Assembly (NCBI RefSeq): GCF_009882935.1 | Contig: NZ_WTVA01000003.1 | Coordinates: 160,715 to 224,714 of the forward strand | Reading direction: 5' to 3' | From: Sneathiella chungangensis | GTDB lineage: Bacteria > Pseudomonadota > Alphaproteobacteria > Sneathiellales > Sneathiellaceae | DNA: 64,000 nt | Part shown: in pieces, positions 1 to 8,220 of the stretch | Position numbering within the stretch: position 1 is the first letter of the stretch | How the letters are laid out: each line of letters begins with the position of its first letter | Translations under genes and position numbers: made by a program | The notes under the pieces: generated by a model | The model's input: only the letters and a program-made list of their open reading frames with translations | Told to the model about the DNA's origin: nothing | Databases searched by the model: none

Positions 1-1
1 C

Positions 2-280
2 GTGCATCCGCCGGAAAAAGGGGGCGCGGAACCGCCGCACAAGGTCTATAACATCGGCAACAACCGGGCGGAAAAGCTGCTCGATTTCGTTGCCATCATC
101 GAGAAGACACTGGGTCTGGAGGCAACGCGCGAGCTGCTGCCGATGCAGCCCGGCGATATCAAGGAAACCTTCGCCGATATTGACCCGCTCCGCCACGATG
201 TGGGATATGAACCCGCGACCAGCCTTGACGAGGGGCTGCCGAAATTCGTCAGATGGTACCAGGAATACAGCGAGGACTAA
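2..280 (+). CDS. NAD-dependent epimerase, C-terminal part (UDP-glucuronate 4-epimerase-like)
   Basis: Only the last ~92 codons are in the window; the reading frame is open to the left edge, so this is a partial gene. The tail carries the pattern VYNIGN followed by LLDFV, then QPGD and a final ADI/GYEPAT stretch, which is the usual end of extended short-chain epimerases acting on UDP-glucuronate. These enzymes invert C4 of UDP-glucuronate to UDP-galacturonate for surface polysaccharide. The Rossmann fold and YxxxK centre lie outside the window, so the substrate is inferred from the C-terminal pattern only. It stops 6 bases before the next gene and may share its transcript. Confidence 0.8.
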   Translation: MHPPEKGGAEPPHKVYNIGNNRAEKLLDFVAIIEKTLGLEATRELLPMQPGDIKETFADIDPLRHDVGYEPATSLDEGLPKFVRWYQEYSED

Positions 281-286
281 GCGTTC

Positions 287-763
287 ATGTCGACCGAGTT
301 CGATATCAGCCAGATACAGAATATCATTGATTACGGCATTCCCCATTGCGCGGATATCGGGGTAAAAGTGCATGAAATGGATGAGGAAGGGGTGGTCTTC
401 AGCCTGCCCTATCAGGAGCGCTTCGCCGGCAATCCGGTCAATGGCGTCCTCCATGGCGGCATCATCACCACCCTGATCGATACGGCGGCGGGCATGTGCA
501 TTTATGCGCGGCTGAAGAAATATATGCCGATTGCGACGCTGGATTTGCGCATCGATTACCTGAAACCCGCAACGCCGGGAGAAGATGTTTTTACCCGCGC
601 CACCTGCTACAAGACGACGAAGCAGATCGCCTTTGTCCGCGCCATCGCCTATCACAGCGATCCGGAGGACCCCGTCGCCAACGCCGTCGGCACCTTCATG
701 CTGAGATCCACCAATACTCCGCCGCTGAATCTTTCGGCGGCGAAGAAGGGGGCGTCGGAATGA
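287..763 (+). CDS. PaaI-like hotdog-fold thioesterase (first of two)
   Basis: The 158-residue product is one hotdog domain. The stretch NPVNGVLHGG followed by IDTAAG is the catalytic loop and helix of the PaaI/YdiI acyl-CoA thioesterase family, which hydrolyses acyl- or phenylacyl-CoA in the cytoplasm. Length fits the family. The stop overlaps the start of the next gene by four bases (ATGA), and that gene is also a hotdog protein, so the two are probably translated together and may form a heteromeric enzyme. That pairing is inference; the acyl substrate cannot be read from the sequence. Confidence 0.88.
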   Translation: MSTEFDISQIQNIIDYGIPHCADIGVKVHEMDEEGVVFSLPYQERFAGNPVNGVLHGGIITTLIDTAAGMCIYARLKKYMPIATLDLRIDYLKPATPGEDVFTRATCYKTTKQIAFVRAIAYHSDPEDPVANAVGTFMLRSTNTPPLNLSAAKKGASE

Positions 764-1209
764 GTGAGATGACGCCGGAAAAATTCGTCGCCCTGCTCGA
801 GGCATCGAAGGAAAGCAAGGACTGGCAGCCGCTGTTCGATATTATTCCTTATTTCAGCTATCTGGGCTTGCGGCTGGAAAACAGGGACGGGAGCCTGATC
901 TGCGTACTGCCGGAGGACAAGAAATTCATCGGCAACCCGACCCTGCCGGCGCTGCATGGCGGGGTGGTCGGGGCGTTCCTTGAGAGCACCGCGCTGGTCC
1001 ATCTGTTCGCGACGCAGGAAGTGACGCGCTTGCCGAAGATCATCAATATCACGGTGGAATATCTGCGCTCGGGCAAGCCGGTCGAGACTTACGCCGAGGC
1101 GGTGATCACCAAGCCCGGTCGCCGGGTCGCCAATATGCGCATTGAGGCCTGGCAGGGGAACCGCAAAAAGCCCATCGCCGCCGCCCATGCCAATTTCCTT
1201 GTTAGTTGA
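760..1209 (+). CDS. PaaI-like hotdog-fold thioesterase (second of two)
   Basis: This 149-residue protein has the hotdog signature LPALHGGVVGAFLEST and a long central helix, as in PaaI thioesterases. The start is the ATG overlapping the previous stop as ATGA; longer readings of the frame run through the preceding gene and are rejected. The catalytic Asp of the first copy (IDTAAG) is replaced by a Glu-Ser pair (LEST), so the two copies have diverged around the active site and one may be mainly structural. Function is assigned by family only. Confidence 0.85.
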   Translation: MSEMTPEKFVALLEASKESKDWQPLFDIIPYFSYLGLRLENRDGSLICVLPEDKKFIGNPTLPALHGGVVGAFLESTALVHLFATQEVTRLPKIINITVEYLRSGKPVETYAEAVITKPGRRVANMRIEAWQGNRKKPIAAAHANFLVS

Positions 1210-1263
1210 GGATGAATTCCTACGTTAAGACGAAAGCCTGTTTATTTCCGGAGTCTGCTGCAC

Positions 1264-3036
1264 ATGAGTAAATCTGCCCTCGCCAATCTGCCCGAATGGG
1301 ACCTGACGGATCTGTACCCGTCCCGGACCTCGCCGGAACTGATGGAGGATCTGGAAACGGCGGCGCGCGATGCCAAGGCCTTCGCCGCCCAGTACAAGGG
1401 CACGCTCACCGGTCTCGATGGGCAGGGGCTCTATCTCGCCATCGCCAAATTCGAGGAGATCGGCGAGCTGGAGGGACGGATCATGTCCTATGCCTATCTC
1501 GTCTATGCGGGCAATATGTCGGACCCGGAAATCGGCAAGTTCTTCCAGACCATGCAGGAGAAGATCAGCGCCATCGGCACCGACCTGCTTTTCTTCACGC
1601 TGGAGCTCAACCGGATCGAGGAAGACCGGCTGCAATCCATGTATGAGGGGTCGAGCCTCAAGAAATACGAGCCCTGGCTTCGCAATGTCCGGGCGCTGAA
1701 ACCCTACCAGCTGTCCGACGAGATTGAAAAACTCCTCCATGAGAAGGATATCTCCGGGCGGAGCGCCTGGGTGCGGCTGTTCGACGAGACGATTGCCGGC
1801 CTGAAATTCGAGGTGGACGGGGAGGAAATGGCCTCCCAGCAGGTGCTGCATCTGCTCTCCAGCCCCAACGGCGACATCCGCAAGAAAGCCGCGAAGAGTC
1901 TGGGCAAGGTGTTCGGGCAGAATGTCCGGCTCTTTTCCCTGATCACCAACACGCTCGCCAAGGACAAGGCGATCGAGGATGAGTGGCGCGGATCGCCCGA
2001 ACCCGCGGCCATGCGCCATCTCGCCAACCAGGTCGAGGCCGAGGTCGTGGATGCCCTGAGCGAAGCCGTGCAGGCCGCCTATCCGCGCCTTTCTCATCGC
2101 TATTACGCGATCAAGGCGAAATGGATGGGGCAGGAGAAAATCGATTACTGGGACCGCAACGCGCCGCTGCCCGACGCGGATGAGCGGGTCATTCCCTGGG
2201 ACGAGGCGCGCGATACGGTGCTGGAGGCCTATGGCCGCTTCTCGCCGGAGCTGTCCAAACTGGGCCAGCAATTCTTCGAAAAACCCTGGATCGACGCCGC
2301 CGTCCGGCCCGGAAAATCACCGGGCGCCTTCGCCCATCCGACGGTGCCGAGCGTGCATCCCTATCTGCTGCTGAACTATCAGGGCAATATCCGCGACGTG
2401 ATGACGCTCGCCCATGAGCTGGGCCACGGCGTGCATCAGCTTCTCGCCGCGCCGCAGGGCGGATTGCTCGCCGATACGCCGCTCACGCTTGCCGAGACCG
2501 CCAGTGTCTTTGGCGAACAGCTGACGTTCCGCGCGCTGCTGGAGAAAGAGGCCGACCCGGACAAGCGGCGGATCATGCTGGCGGGCAAGGTCGAGGATAT
2601 GCTGAACACCGTGGTGCGCCAGATCGCCTTTTATGACTTCGAGAAACGCCTTCACAGCGCGCGGAAAGACGAGGAACTCTCCCCCGACCAGATCGGCAAG
2701 ATCTGGATGGAAGTGCAGAGTGAAAGCCTCGGTCCCGCTATCCGCCTGCATGATGAATACCAGTATTTCTGGAGCTATATCCCGCATTTCATCCATTCGC
2801 CCTTCTATGTCTATGCCTATGCCTTCGGCGACTGCCTGGTGAACGCGCTCTATGCCATCTATCAGGAGGCGGAGAGCGGCTTTCAGGACAAATATTTCGC
2901 CATGCTGAAGGCCGGCGGCACGCTCCGGCACAAGGAATTGCTGGCGCCGTTCAACCTCGATGCGTCGGACCCGGCCTTCTGGTCGAAGGGCCTTGGGGTG
3001 ATCGAGGGATTCATCGACGAGCTGGAGGCGCTGTAA
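1264..3036 (+). CDS. pepF: M3 family oligoendopeptidase (PepF type)
   Basis: A zinc metallopeptidase of 590 residues that cleaves short peptides in the cytoplasm. The zinc motif HELGH lies at residues 384-388, and the third ligand is most likely Glu411 in LAETASVFGE, the usual distance downstream. The N-terminal part (about 20-200) is the helical lobe of M3B enzymes. Length is normal for the family. The ATG at 1264 opens with SKSALANLPEWDL, typical of these proteins. It stands alone after a 54-base gap and has no clear terminator behind it. Peptide preference is not readable. Confidence 0.93.
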   Translation: MSKSALANLPEWDLTDLYPSRTSPELMEDLETAARDAKAFAAQYKGTLTGLDGQGLYLAIAKFEEIGELEGRIMSYAYLVYAGNMSDPEIGKFFQTMQEKISAIGTDLLFFTLELNRIEEDRLQSMYEGSSLKKYEPWLRNVRALKPYQLSDEIEKLLHEKDISGRSAWVRLFDETIAGLKFEVDGEEMASQQVLHLLSSPNGDIRKKAAKSLGKVFGQNVRLFSLITNTLAKDKAIEDEWRGSPEPAAMRHLANQVEAEVVDALSEAVQAAYPRLSHRYYAIKAKWMGQEKIDYWDRNAPLPDADERVIPWDEARDTVLEAYGRFSPELSKLGQQFFEKPWIDAAVRPGKSPGAFAHPTVPSVHPYLLLNYQGNIRDVMTLAHELGHGVHQLLAAPQGGLLADTPLTLAETASVFGEQLTFRALLEKEADPDKRRIMLAGKVEDMLNTVVRQIAFYDFEKRLHSARKDEELSPDQIGKIWMEVQSESLGPAIRLHDEYQYFWSYIPHFIHSPFYVYAYAFGDCLVNALYAIYQEAESGFQDKYFAMLKAGGTLRHKELLAPFNLDASDPAFWSKGLGVIEGFIDELEAL

Positions 3037-3108
3037 ATCACGGCGCATTAGCTTTTTATTGCGTTGCACACGACAATCTGTTGCCCGGCGGGCATTTTTC
3101 GGTATATT

Positions 3109-3134
3109 TCAGGTCAAATTAAAACATGACCTGA
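3109..3134. promoter_or_regulatory. Perfect 8-bp inverted repeat upstream of the oxidase subunit IV gene
   Basis: TCAGGTCA at 3109-3116 is mirrored by TGACCTGA at 3127-3134 across a 10-base AT-rich spacer, ending 21 bases before the start of the small coxIV-like gene. The spacing fits a dimeric repressor or activator site, or a small hairpin in the leader. Which protein binds is unknown. Confidence 0.4.
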
Positions 3135-3155
3135 AAAGAAGAGGGGTTTGTCATT

Positions 3156-3284
3156 ATGCATGAAAACGGAAGTATGGATATCTCCGCACAGAAGGAAAGC
3201 TTTCACGCTTTCGTCAAGCTGTTTAAATACTGCACGATATTTCTGGTTATCCTGCTGATCCTGATGGGTATCTTTCTGACTTAG
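3156..3284 (+). CDS. aa3-type cytochrome c oxidase subunit IV (small, one membrane helix)
   Basis: A 42-codon gene too short for routine calling. The product starts MHENGSMDISAQKESFHAF and ends in one hydrophobic helix (about residues 25-41). The polar N-terminus with Q-x-x-x-F-H-x-F before a single helix matches the bacterial aa3-type oxidase subunit IV family, which packs against the oxidase core. In alphaproteobacteria this gene commonly sits just before pntA, as here (94 bases). A purine-rich ribosome site (GAAGAGGGG) precedes the ATG. No other oxidase subunit is in the window. Confidence 0.8.
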   Translation: MHENGSMDISAQKESFHAFVKLFKYCTIFLVILLILMGIFLT

Positions 3285-3378
3285 CGGACAAGCGGGCCGC
3301 CCAATTGGCAGGTCATACCCTGCGGCGCGGCGGGACGCCTGTCATTCCCGCCTCAAACAATAGACAAAAGGATCGATT

Positions 3379-4530
3379 ATGAAAATCGCCATCCCCCGGG
3401 AGCGTCGGGAACATGAAAAGCGCGTCGCGGCGTCTCCGGACACCGTGAAGAAATTTGTCGGCCTTGGCGCGGAGGTCATTATCGAGACGGGCGCGGGGAG
3501 CGCCAGTTCCTTCTCGGACGCGGAGTATGAGGCCGCCGGCGCGAAAATCGCCGCCGACGAGGCCGCCGCCCTCAAAGATGCCGATATTGTCCTGAAAATC
3601 CAGCGCCCGCTCACCAAGGCGGAGGGCGAGGACGAAATTGCGCTCATGAAAAAGGGCGCCGTGCTGATCGGCCATCTCGCCGCGCTGCAGAACAAGGATC
3701 TGGCGGCGGACTATGCGAAGGCCGGGATCACCGCGATCTCGCTCGAGCTCCTGCCGCGCATCAGCCGCGCGCAGTCGATGGATATTCTCTCCAGCCAGTC
3801 CAATCTCGCCGGCTACAAGGCCGTGCTGGACGCGACGGCGGAATATGGCCGCGCGCTGCCGATGATGATGACGGCGGCCGGGACCATCGCGCCCGCCAAG
3901 ATTTTCATTATGGGTGTCGGGGTTGCGGGTCTTCAGGCGATCGCCACCGCCCGCCGCCTCGGCGCCATCGTGACGGCGACGGATGTGCGCGCCGCGACGA
4001 AAGAGCAGGTCGAGAGCCTCGGCGCGAAATTCGTCATGGTCGAAAGCGACGAGACCGGCGAGACCGAGGGCGGCTACGCCAAGGAAATGAGCGAGGATTA
4101 CAAGAAACGCCAGGCGGAACTTGTGTTCGAACATATCAAGAAACAGGACATCGTCATTACCACGGCGCTGATCCCGGGGCGCACCGCGCCGATCCTGATT
4201 ACCGATGAAATGCTCGCCGTGATGAAGCCGGGCTCGGTCATCGTCGATCTCGCGGTCGAGGCGGGGGGCAATGTCGCCCAGGCGAAGCTTGGCGAAGTCG
4301 TCACCACCGCAAACGGCGTCAAGATCGTCGGCCATCACAATGTGCCGAGCCGGCTGGCGAGCGACGCCTCGTCGCTGTTCGCGAAAAATCTGTTCAATTT
4401 CCTGAACCCCATGATCGACAAGGAAACGGGGAACTTGAACCTGAACTGGGAGGACGAGCTTGTGACCGGCACCGCGCTCACCCGCGATGGCAACATTATC
4501 CACCCGCAACTGACCGAGGGAGGGAACTGA
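3379..4530 (+). CDS. pntAA: NAD(P) transhydrogenase subunit alpha, part 1 (NAD-binding)
   Basis: PntAA is the soluble NAD(H)-binding domain of proton-translocating transhydrogenase, which transfers hydride from NADH to NADP+ using the proton gradient. The 383-residue protein has the opening MKIAIPRE and a Rossmann loop GVGVAGLQA near residues 177-190, as in alanine dehydrogenase relatives. It lacks the membrane helices of the E. coli alpha chain, which are carried by the next gene: this is the split alphaproteobacterial form. A ribosome site AAAAGGA precedes the ATG. It forms an operon with pntAB (2-base gap) and pntB. Confidence 0.96.
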   Translation: MKIAIPRERREHEKRVAASPDTVKKFVGLGAEVIIETGAGSASSFSDAEYEAAGAKIAADEAAALKDADIVLKIQRPLTKAEGEDEIALMKKGAVLIGHLAALQNKDLAADYAKAGITAISLELLPRISRAQSMDILSSQSNLAGYKAVLDATAEYGRALPMMMTAAGTIAPAKIFIMGVGVAGLQAIATARRLGAIVTATDVRAATKEQVESLGAKFVMVESDETGETEGGYAKEMSEDYKKRQAELVFEHIKKQDIVITTALIPGRTAPILITDEMLAVMKPGSVIVDLAVEAGGNVAQAKLGEVVTTANGVKIVGHHNVPSRLASDASSLFAKNLFNFLNPMIDKETGNLNLNWEDELVTGTALTRDGNIIHPQLTEGGN

Positions 4531-4532
4531 TT

Positions 4533-4826
4533 ATGGATATGGTAGATCCAACCGTTTTCCGGCTGGCCATTTTTGTGCTCGCCATTTTTGTCGGCTATTA
4601 CGTCGTCTGGAGCGTGACGCCCGCGCTGCACACCCCGCTGATGGCCGTGACCAACGCCATTTCCTCGGTGATTATCGTCGGCGCGCTGATTGCCGCCGGA
4701 CCGGCGGACCTGACGCTGGCGAAAGTCTTCGGCTTTGTCGCCATCGTGCTTGCCTCGGTCAATATCTTCGGCGGGTTCCTCGTGACCCAGCGGATGCTGT
4801 CCATGTACAAGAAAAAACAGAAATAA
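4533..4826 (+). CDS. pntAB: NAD(P) transhydrogenase subunit alpha, part 2 (membrane)
   Basis: A 97-residue protein with three hydrophobic helices (about residues 8-28, 36-57 and 63-85) and a basic C-terminus. It is the membrane part of the alpha chain split off as its own gene. The conserved core TPALHTPLMAVTNAISSV is the standard signature of this domain. It starts 2 bases after pntAA behind GAGGGAGG and ends 12 bases before pntB. With PntB it builds the proton channel in the inner membrane. Confidence 0.96.
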   Translation: MDMVDPTVFRLAIFVLAIFVGYYVVWSVTPALHTPLMAVTNAISSVIIVGALIAAGPADLTLAKVFGFVAIVLASVNIFGGFLVTQRMLSMYKKKQK

Positions 4827-4838
4827 GGGGGACGATCC

Positions 4839-6227
4839 GTGTCAGCAAACTTTACGGCGCTTGCCTATCTGGTCTCCGCCATACTCTTTATTCTGGCGCT
4901 TCGCGGCCTGTCCTCACCGGACAGCTCCCGGCGCGGGAATATCATGGGCATGGCCGGTATGGCCATCGCCATCATCGTCACCATTCTCCGGCCCGACGTC
5001 CTCTCCTATGAGTGGATCATCGGCGGCATTGTCATCGGCGGCGCCATCGGCGCGGTGATTGCCCAGCGCATCGCCATGACCGCCATGCCGCAGCTTGTCG
5101 CGGCGTTCCATAGTCTCGTCGGTCTCGCCGCCGTGCTGGTCGCCGCCGCCGCCTTCTACAACCCGGACGCCTATGGCATCCTCGGGGCAGGGGGCGAGCT
5201 CACGGTGCTTTCGCGGATCGAGATGTCCATCGGCATTGTTGTCGGCGCCATCACCTTCTCGGGCTCCGTCATCGCCTTCACCAAGCTGCAGGGGCTGGTG
5301 TCCGGCAATCCGGTGACCTTTCCGGGCCAGCATTTCGTCAATCTGGTGATCGGCCTTGTTATCGTTGCGCTGATCGTCTGGTTCTGCGTCGATCTCGATC
5401 CGCGTATTTTCTGGGCCATGACCATCCTCGCCTTCGTCATCGGCTTCCTGATCATCATCCCGATCGGCGGCGCCGATATGCCGGTGGTGGTCTCGATGCT
5501 GAACAGCTATTCCGGCTGGGCGGCGGCAGGTATCGGCTTCACCTTGGAAAATACCGCGCTGATCATCGTCGGCGCGCTGGTCGGCTCCTCGGGCGCGATC
5601 CTCTCCTACATCATGTGCAAGGCGATGAACCGCTCCTTCTTCAGCGTGATCCTCGGCGGCTTCGGCGGCGATACGGCGGCCGCCGGTCCCGACAAGGGCG
5701 AGCGGCCGCACAAGGCGGGCTCCGCCGATGACGCGGCCTTCATCATGAAGAATGCCGGTAAGGTGATCATCGTGCCGGGCTACGGCCTCGCGGTCGCCCA
5801 GGCGCAGCATGCCCTCCGTGAAATGGGCGATGCCCTGAAAGCGGAGGGGGTCGAGGTGGTCTATGCCATTCATCCGGTGGCGGGCCGCATGCCCGGTCAT
5901 ATGAACGTACTGCTCGCCGAGGCGAACGTGCCCTATGACGAGGTGTTCGAGCTGGAGGAAATCAACTCCGACTTCTCCGGCGCCGATGTCGCCTTCGTGG
6001 TGGGCGCGAACGACGTGACCAACCCCGCCGCCCGCGACGACCCGTCCAGCCCGATCTTCGGCATGCCGATCCTCGACGTCGACAAGGCGCGCACGGTGCT
6101 CTTCGTGAAACGCTCCATGTCGGCCGGCTACGCCGGCATCGACAACGACCTGTTCTACAAGGACAACACCATGATGCTCCTCGCCGACGCGAAGAAAATG
6201 GTCGAGGATATTATCAAGGCGCTGTAA
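4839..6227 (+). CDS. pntB: NAD(P) transhydrogenase subunit beta
   Basis: PntB has a membrane part of about eight to nine helices (residues 1-260) and a soluble C-terminal NADP(H)-binding domain (about 290-462) with GYGLAVAQAQHALREM and the loop GRMPGHMNVLLAEA. Its 462 residues match the family. The start is a GTG at 4839 behind AAGGGGG. It is the last gene of the pnt operon and is followed directly by a strong terminator. The complex supplies NADPH for biosynthesis. Confidence 0.97.
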   Translation: MSANFTALAYLVSAILFILALRGLSSPDSSRRGNIMGMAGMAIAIIVTILRPDVLSYEWIIGGIVIGGAIGAVIAQRIAMTAMPQLVAAFHSLVGLAAVLVAAAAFYNPDAYGILGAGGELTVLSRIEMSIGIVVGAITFSGSVIAFTKLQGLVSGNPVTFPGQHFVNLVIGLVIVALIVWFCVDLDPRIFWAMTILAFVIGFLIIIPIGGADMPVVVSMLNSYSGWAAAGIGFTLENTALIIVGALVGSSGAILSYIMCKAMNRSFFSVILGGFGGDTAAAGPDKGERPHKAGSADDAAFIMKNAGKVIIVPGYGLAVAQAQHALREMGDALKAEGVEVVYAIHPVAGRMPGHMNVLLAEANVPYDEVFELEEINSDFSGADVAFVVGANDVTNPAARDDPSSPIFGMPILDVDKARTVLFVKRSMSAGYAGIDNDLFYKDNTMMLLADAKKMVEDIIKAL

Positions 6228-6250
6228 CAACCGCGACACCCAAAACAAAA

Positions 6251-6279
6251 GCCGCTGGTGAGAGCCAGCGGCTTTTTTT
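6251..6279 (+). terminator. Rho-independent terminator of the pnt operon
   Basis: GCCGCTGG at 6251-6258 pairs perfectly with CCAGCGGC at 6265-6272 across a 6-base loop, followed by seven T at 6273-6279. It lies 24 bases after the pntB stop. Confidence 0.92.
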
Positions 6280-6299
6280 GTGATCCTGCAATATCTGGT

Positions 6300-6689
6300 C
6301 TAAGCACATTTTTCTGGTGGTGAAACCCGCAAAATCTCAACTTCGCTTTCATCAATCGAAATAACTTCAACACAGGAGCCAATCTCAACAACTGAGGGGC
6401 TTAGCACTTTCTGCATCTCGCCTTCGGCAGTTTTGACTGAATAGAAAAAGCCGCTTGGTTCTTCAAACTTGGAATCTCTACGACCAAGTGAATCCCATTG
6501 TCCTCCGGCGAAAGCGCGATTTGCAAGCCGCGTGGTGGCCAACTCATTTACATCTAGTGACGTATTTGTTTTGCTGATCACCGTCCCAAAAAACAGAGTA
6601 TCGAATGTCGTATTGGAGTTTCGTTCAAGGTACACGCTACTACAGCCACAGAGCGTAACAAAAATGAACAGGGAAAATAGTAACTTCAT
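6300..6689 (-). CDS. Putative lipoprotein of unknown function
   Basis: A 129-residue product with a lipoprotein signal: positive start, hydrophobic stretch and lipobox LCGC with the acceptor Cys at residue 15. After it comes a polar globular region with a Gly-rich segment (RAFAGGQWDSLGRRD) and a short beta-rich end. I do not recognise the family. Its start overlaps the stop of the upstream lipoprotein gene by four bases, so the two are one operon. Base composition is AT-richer than the flanking core genes, suggesting acquired or fast-evolving DNA. Confidence 0.7.
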   Translation of the reverse strand: MKLLFSLFIFVTLCGCSSVYLERNSNTTFDTLFFGTVISKTNTSLDVNELATTRLANRAFAGGQWDSLGRRDSKFEEPSGFFYSVKTAEGEMQKVLSPSVVEIGSCVEVISIDESEVEILRVSPPEKCA

Positions 6690-7111
6690 TGTTGGCGCCT
6701 TGCGAGGATATCATCCATGCCACTAAATATTGCCGCAGCAAACTCTTCCTCTTCTGTCCCGGTAATCTGATATTTGCGGTTTTTCTCTGAATGGACAAAG
6801 ACACGGGTTCGATTGGTATCAATCTTGGTTATCAGAACCCTCCCTGACTCTCCCCAGCTAAATGCAGACATGGATTTTGTAAATAGTATCATGTAACCAA
6901 TATCTTCGCGGGCGGAGTGAGTAATACTTAAGTCTAGGCCTTGTATACTCGCCTGAGCGGCCGCAATGACGAGTTCTGGATCTTCATTGAATTCCTTCGA
7001 TATGCCTGCTTCGGGATTTGCTGTCGCGACGGTTTTCATTGGTGGCAGTGGCCCGCACGCAGATAAAGAGAACCCGATTACGAGTAATAAGAAGACTAAG
7101 GTTTTTTTCAC
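6686..7111 (-). CDS. Putative lipoprotein of unknown function
   Basis: This 141-residue protein opens with a lipoprotein signal ending LSAC (Cys19). The mature part looks like a small alpha/beta domain: an amphipathic helix ELVIAAAQASIQGL, then beta strands ending with RVFVHSEKNRKYQITG and a C-terminal helix. Such small anchored domains are common in alphaproteobacteria but I cannot name the family. It is the first gene of a two-gene operon with the next lipoprotein (4-base overlap). The DNA is AT-richer than its surroundings. Confidence 0.7.
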   Translation of the reverse strand: MKKTLVFLLLVIGFSLSACGPLPPMKTVATANPEAGISKEFNEDPELVIAAAQASIQGLDLSITHSAREDIGYMILFTKSMSAFSWGESGRVLITKIDTNRTRVFVHSEKNRKYQITGTEEEEFAAAIFSGMDDILARRQQ

Positions 7112-7319
7112 GAACTCACTCCAAGACGCAACATTAAATTATATTGGAATGAGGTCATTTTTACTTAAAAGGGCGTGGGGGCGCAATATGTTCCGCACAT
7201 TAAATTTCCGTTGAGATCGGTACAATGCATTACCCCACCACCATTTATCATCCGCCCCGCTTGACCTTCCCGGTGAAAAGCTCATTTCCCTGGAGTGGGG
7301 TTAATGAGGGAGGGGGGCG

Positions 7320-7436
7320 ATGCGCATTTTACTGATCGGGGCGGTGCTGATGATGCTGGCCGCGTGCCAGACAACGACGGCGGCGCAGGATCCGAACCTG
7401 TTCTGCTGTACCTGGGGCAATCACCAGCGCCCGTGA
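7320..7436 (+). CDS. Very small lipoprotein (38 residues)
   Basis: A 38-codon ORF with a strong ribosome site (GAGGGAGGGGGGCG) and a clear lipoprotein signal: MRILLIGAVLMMLAAC with Cys16 as acceptor, then a short Gln/Thr-rich part with a CC pair and a final HQRP. It resembles small alphaproteobacterial lipoproteins of the entericidin size class, but no relationship to a toxin or antidote is shown. It lies between divergent and convergent neighbours, as a single-gene unit. Confidence 0.6.
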   Translation: MRILLIGAVLMMLAACQTTTAAQDPNLFCCTWGNHQRP

Positions 7437-7452
7437 CGGGCGCGGCGCGCGC

Positions 7453-8070
7453 TCAGTAGAGATTTTCCTTATAGGCAATCTCGAGATAGGCGTCGGATTG
7501 TTCCGCGTCCATCCCGGCGATCTGGTCGGCGAGGACCTGGCCCAGCGTCGGAAAGGCGGAGCGTTCCACCTGCCGCGCCGGATCCCAGAGTTTTGAGCGG
7601 ATCAGCGCCTTCGCGCAATGCATATAGGCGGACGTCACGGTCACCAGCAGGATCGAGCGCGGCAGCTTGCCGTCGACGGCATGGGCCTGCATGAGGTCGG
7701 GGTCAAGGCTGATCGACGCCGTGCCGTTGATGCGCAGGGTCTCGTTGATGCCCGGCACCAGGAAGATCATGCCGACGGCGGGATTGCGGACGATATTGAT
7801 CAGGCTGTCGAGGCGGTTGTTGCCCGGCCGGTCGGGAAGGGCGAGCGTATTGTCATCGAGCACGGAGACGAATCCCGGCGCATCGCCGCGCGGGGAGGCA
7901 TCGGCCGTCCCGTCGCCGCCATCGGTGCTGAGCACGAGGAAGGGGGAGAGCGCGATAAAGTTCCGGAAATGCCGGTCGAGCTTCGGCAGTTCCTTCTGCA
8001 CCGCGCGTTCCGCCGGCTGCTTATAGACCTTGTAGAGCTCCTCGACGCTGGTAATTCTATGTGCTGTCAT
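7453..8070 (-). CDS. Pyridoxamine 5'-phosphate oxidase-family flavoprotein
   Basis: A 205-residue protein of the FMN-binding split-barrel (PPOX) class, close to the MSMEG_1061-type group. Visible marks are SPFLVLSTDGGDGTADASPRGDAPGFV (barrel strands and phosphate contacts) and DRPGNNRLDSLINIVRNPAVGMIFLVPG. These proteins bind FMN or F420 and reduce unknown small molecules. The ATG at 8070 is preferred because GAGGGT sits in front; a longer frame adds 26 residues without a ribosome site. Transcribed alone, away from the cytochrome gene. Confidence 0.85.
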   Translation of the reverse strand: MTAHRITSVEELYKVYKQPAERAVQKELPKLDRHFRNFIALSPFLVLSTDGGDGTADASPRGDAPGFVSVLDDNTLALPDRPGNNRLDSLINIVRNPAVGMIFLVPGINETLRINGTASISLDPDLMQAHAVDGKLPRSILLVTVTSAYMHCAKALIRSKLWDPARQVERSAFPTLGQVLADQIAGMDAEQSDAYLEIAYKENLY

Positions 8071-8220
8071 ACCCTCAACTCCCGCTTTTTTTCCGGTCCG
8101 GGCACCGCGGCCCGGCGACAATTTTTCTGGGAATTTAATTTTGATCAATTCCGACGGATTGGTAAAGCGGTATCGTTAGATTAATATCCCCTGTTACTGA
8201 CATTCCATCGGAGCTTTCCC

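Noticed and set aside
4914-6248. A 444-codon minus-strand ORF opposite pntB.
   Set aside because: It is His/Asp-rich antisense of a conserved gene, a typical GC-rich shadow.
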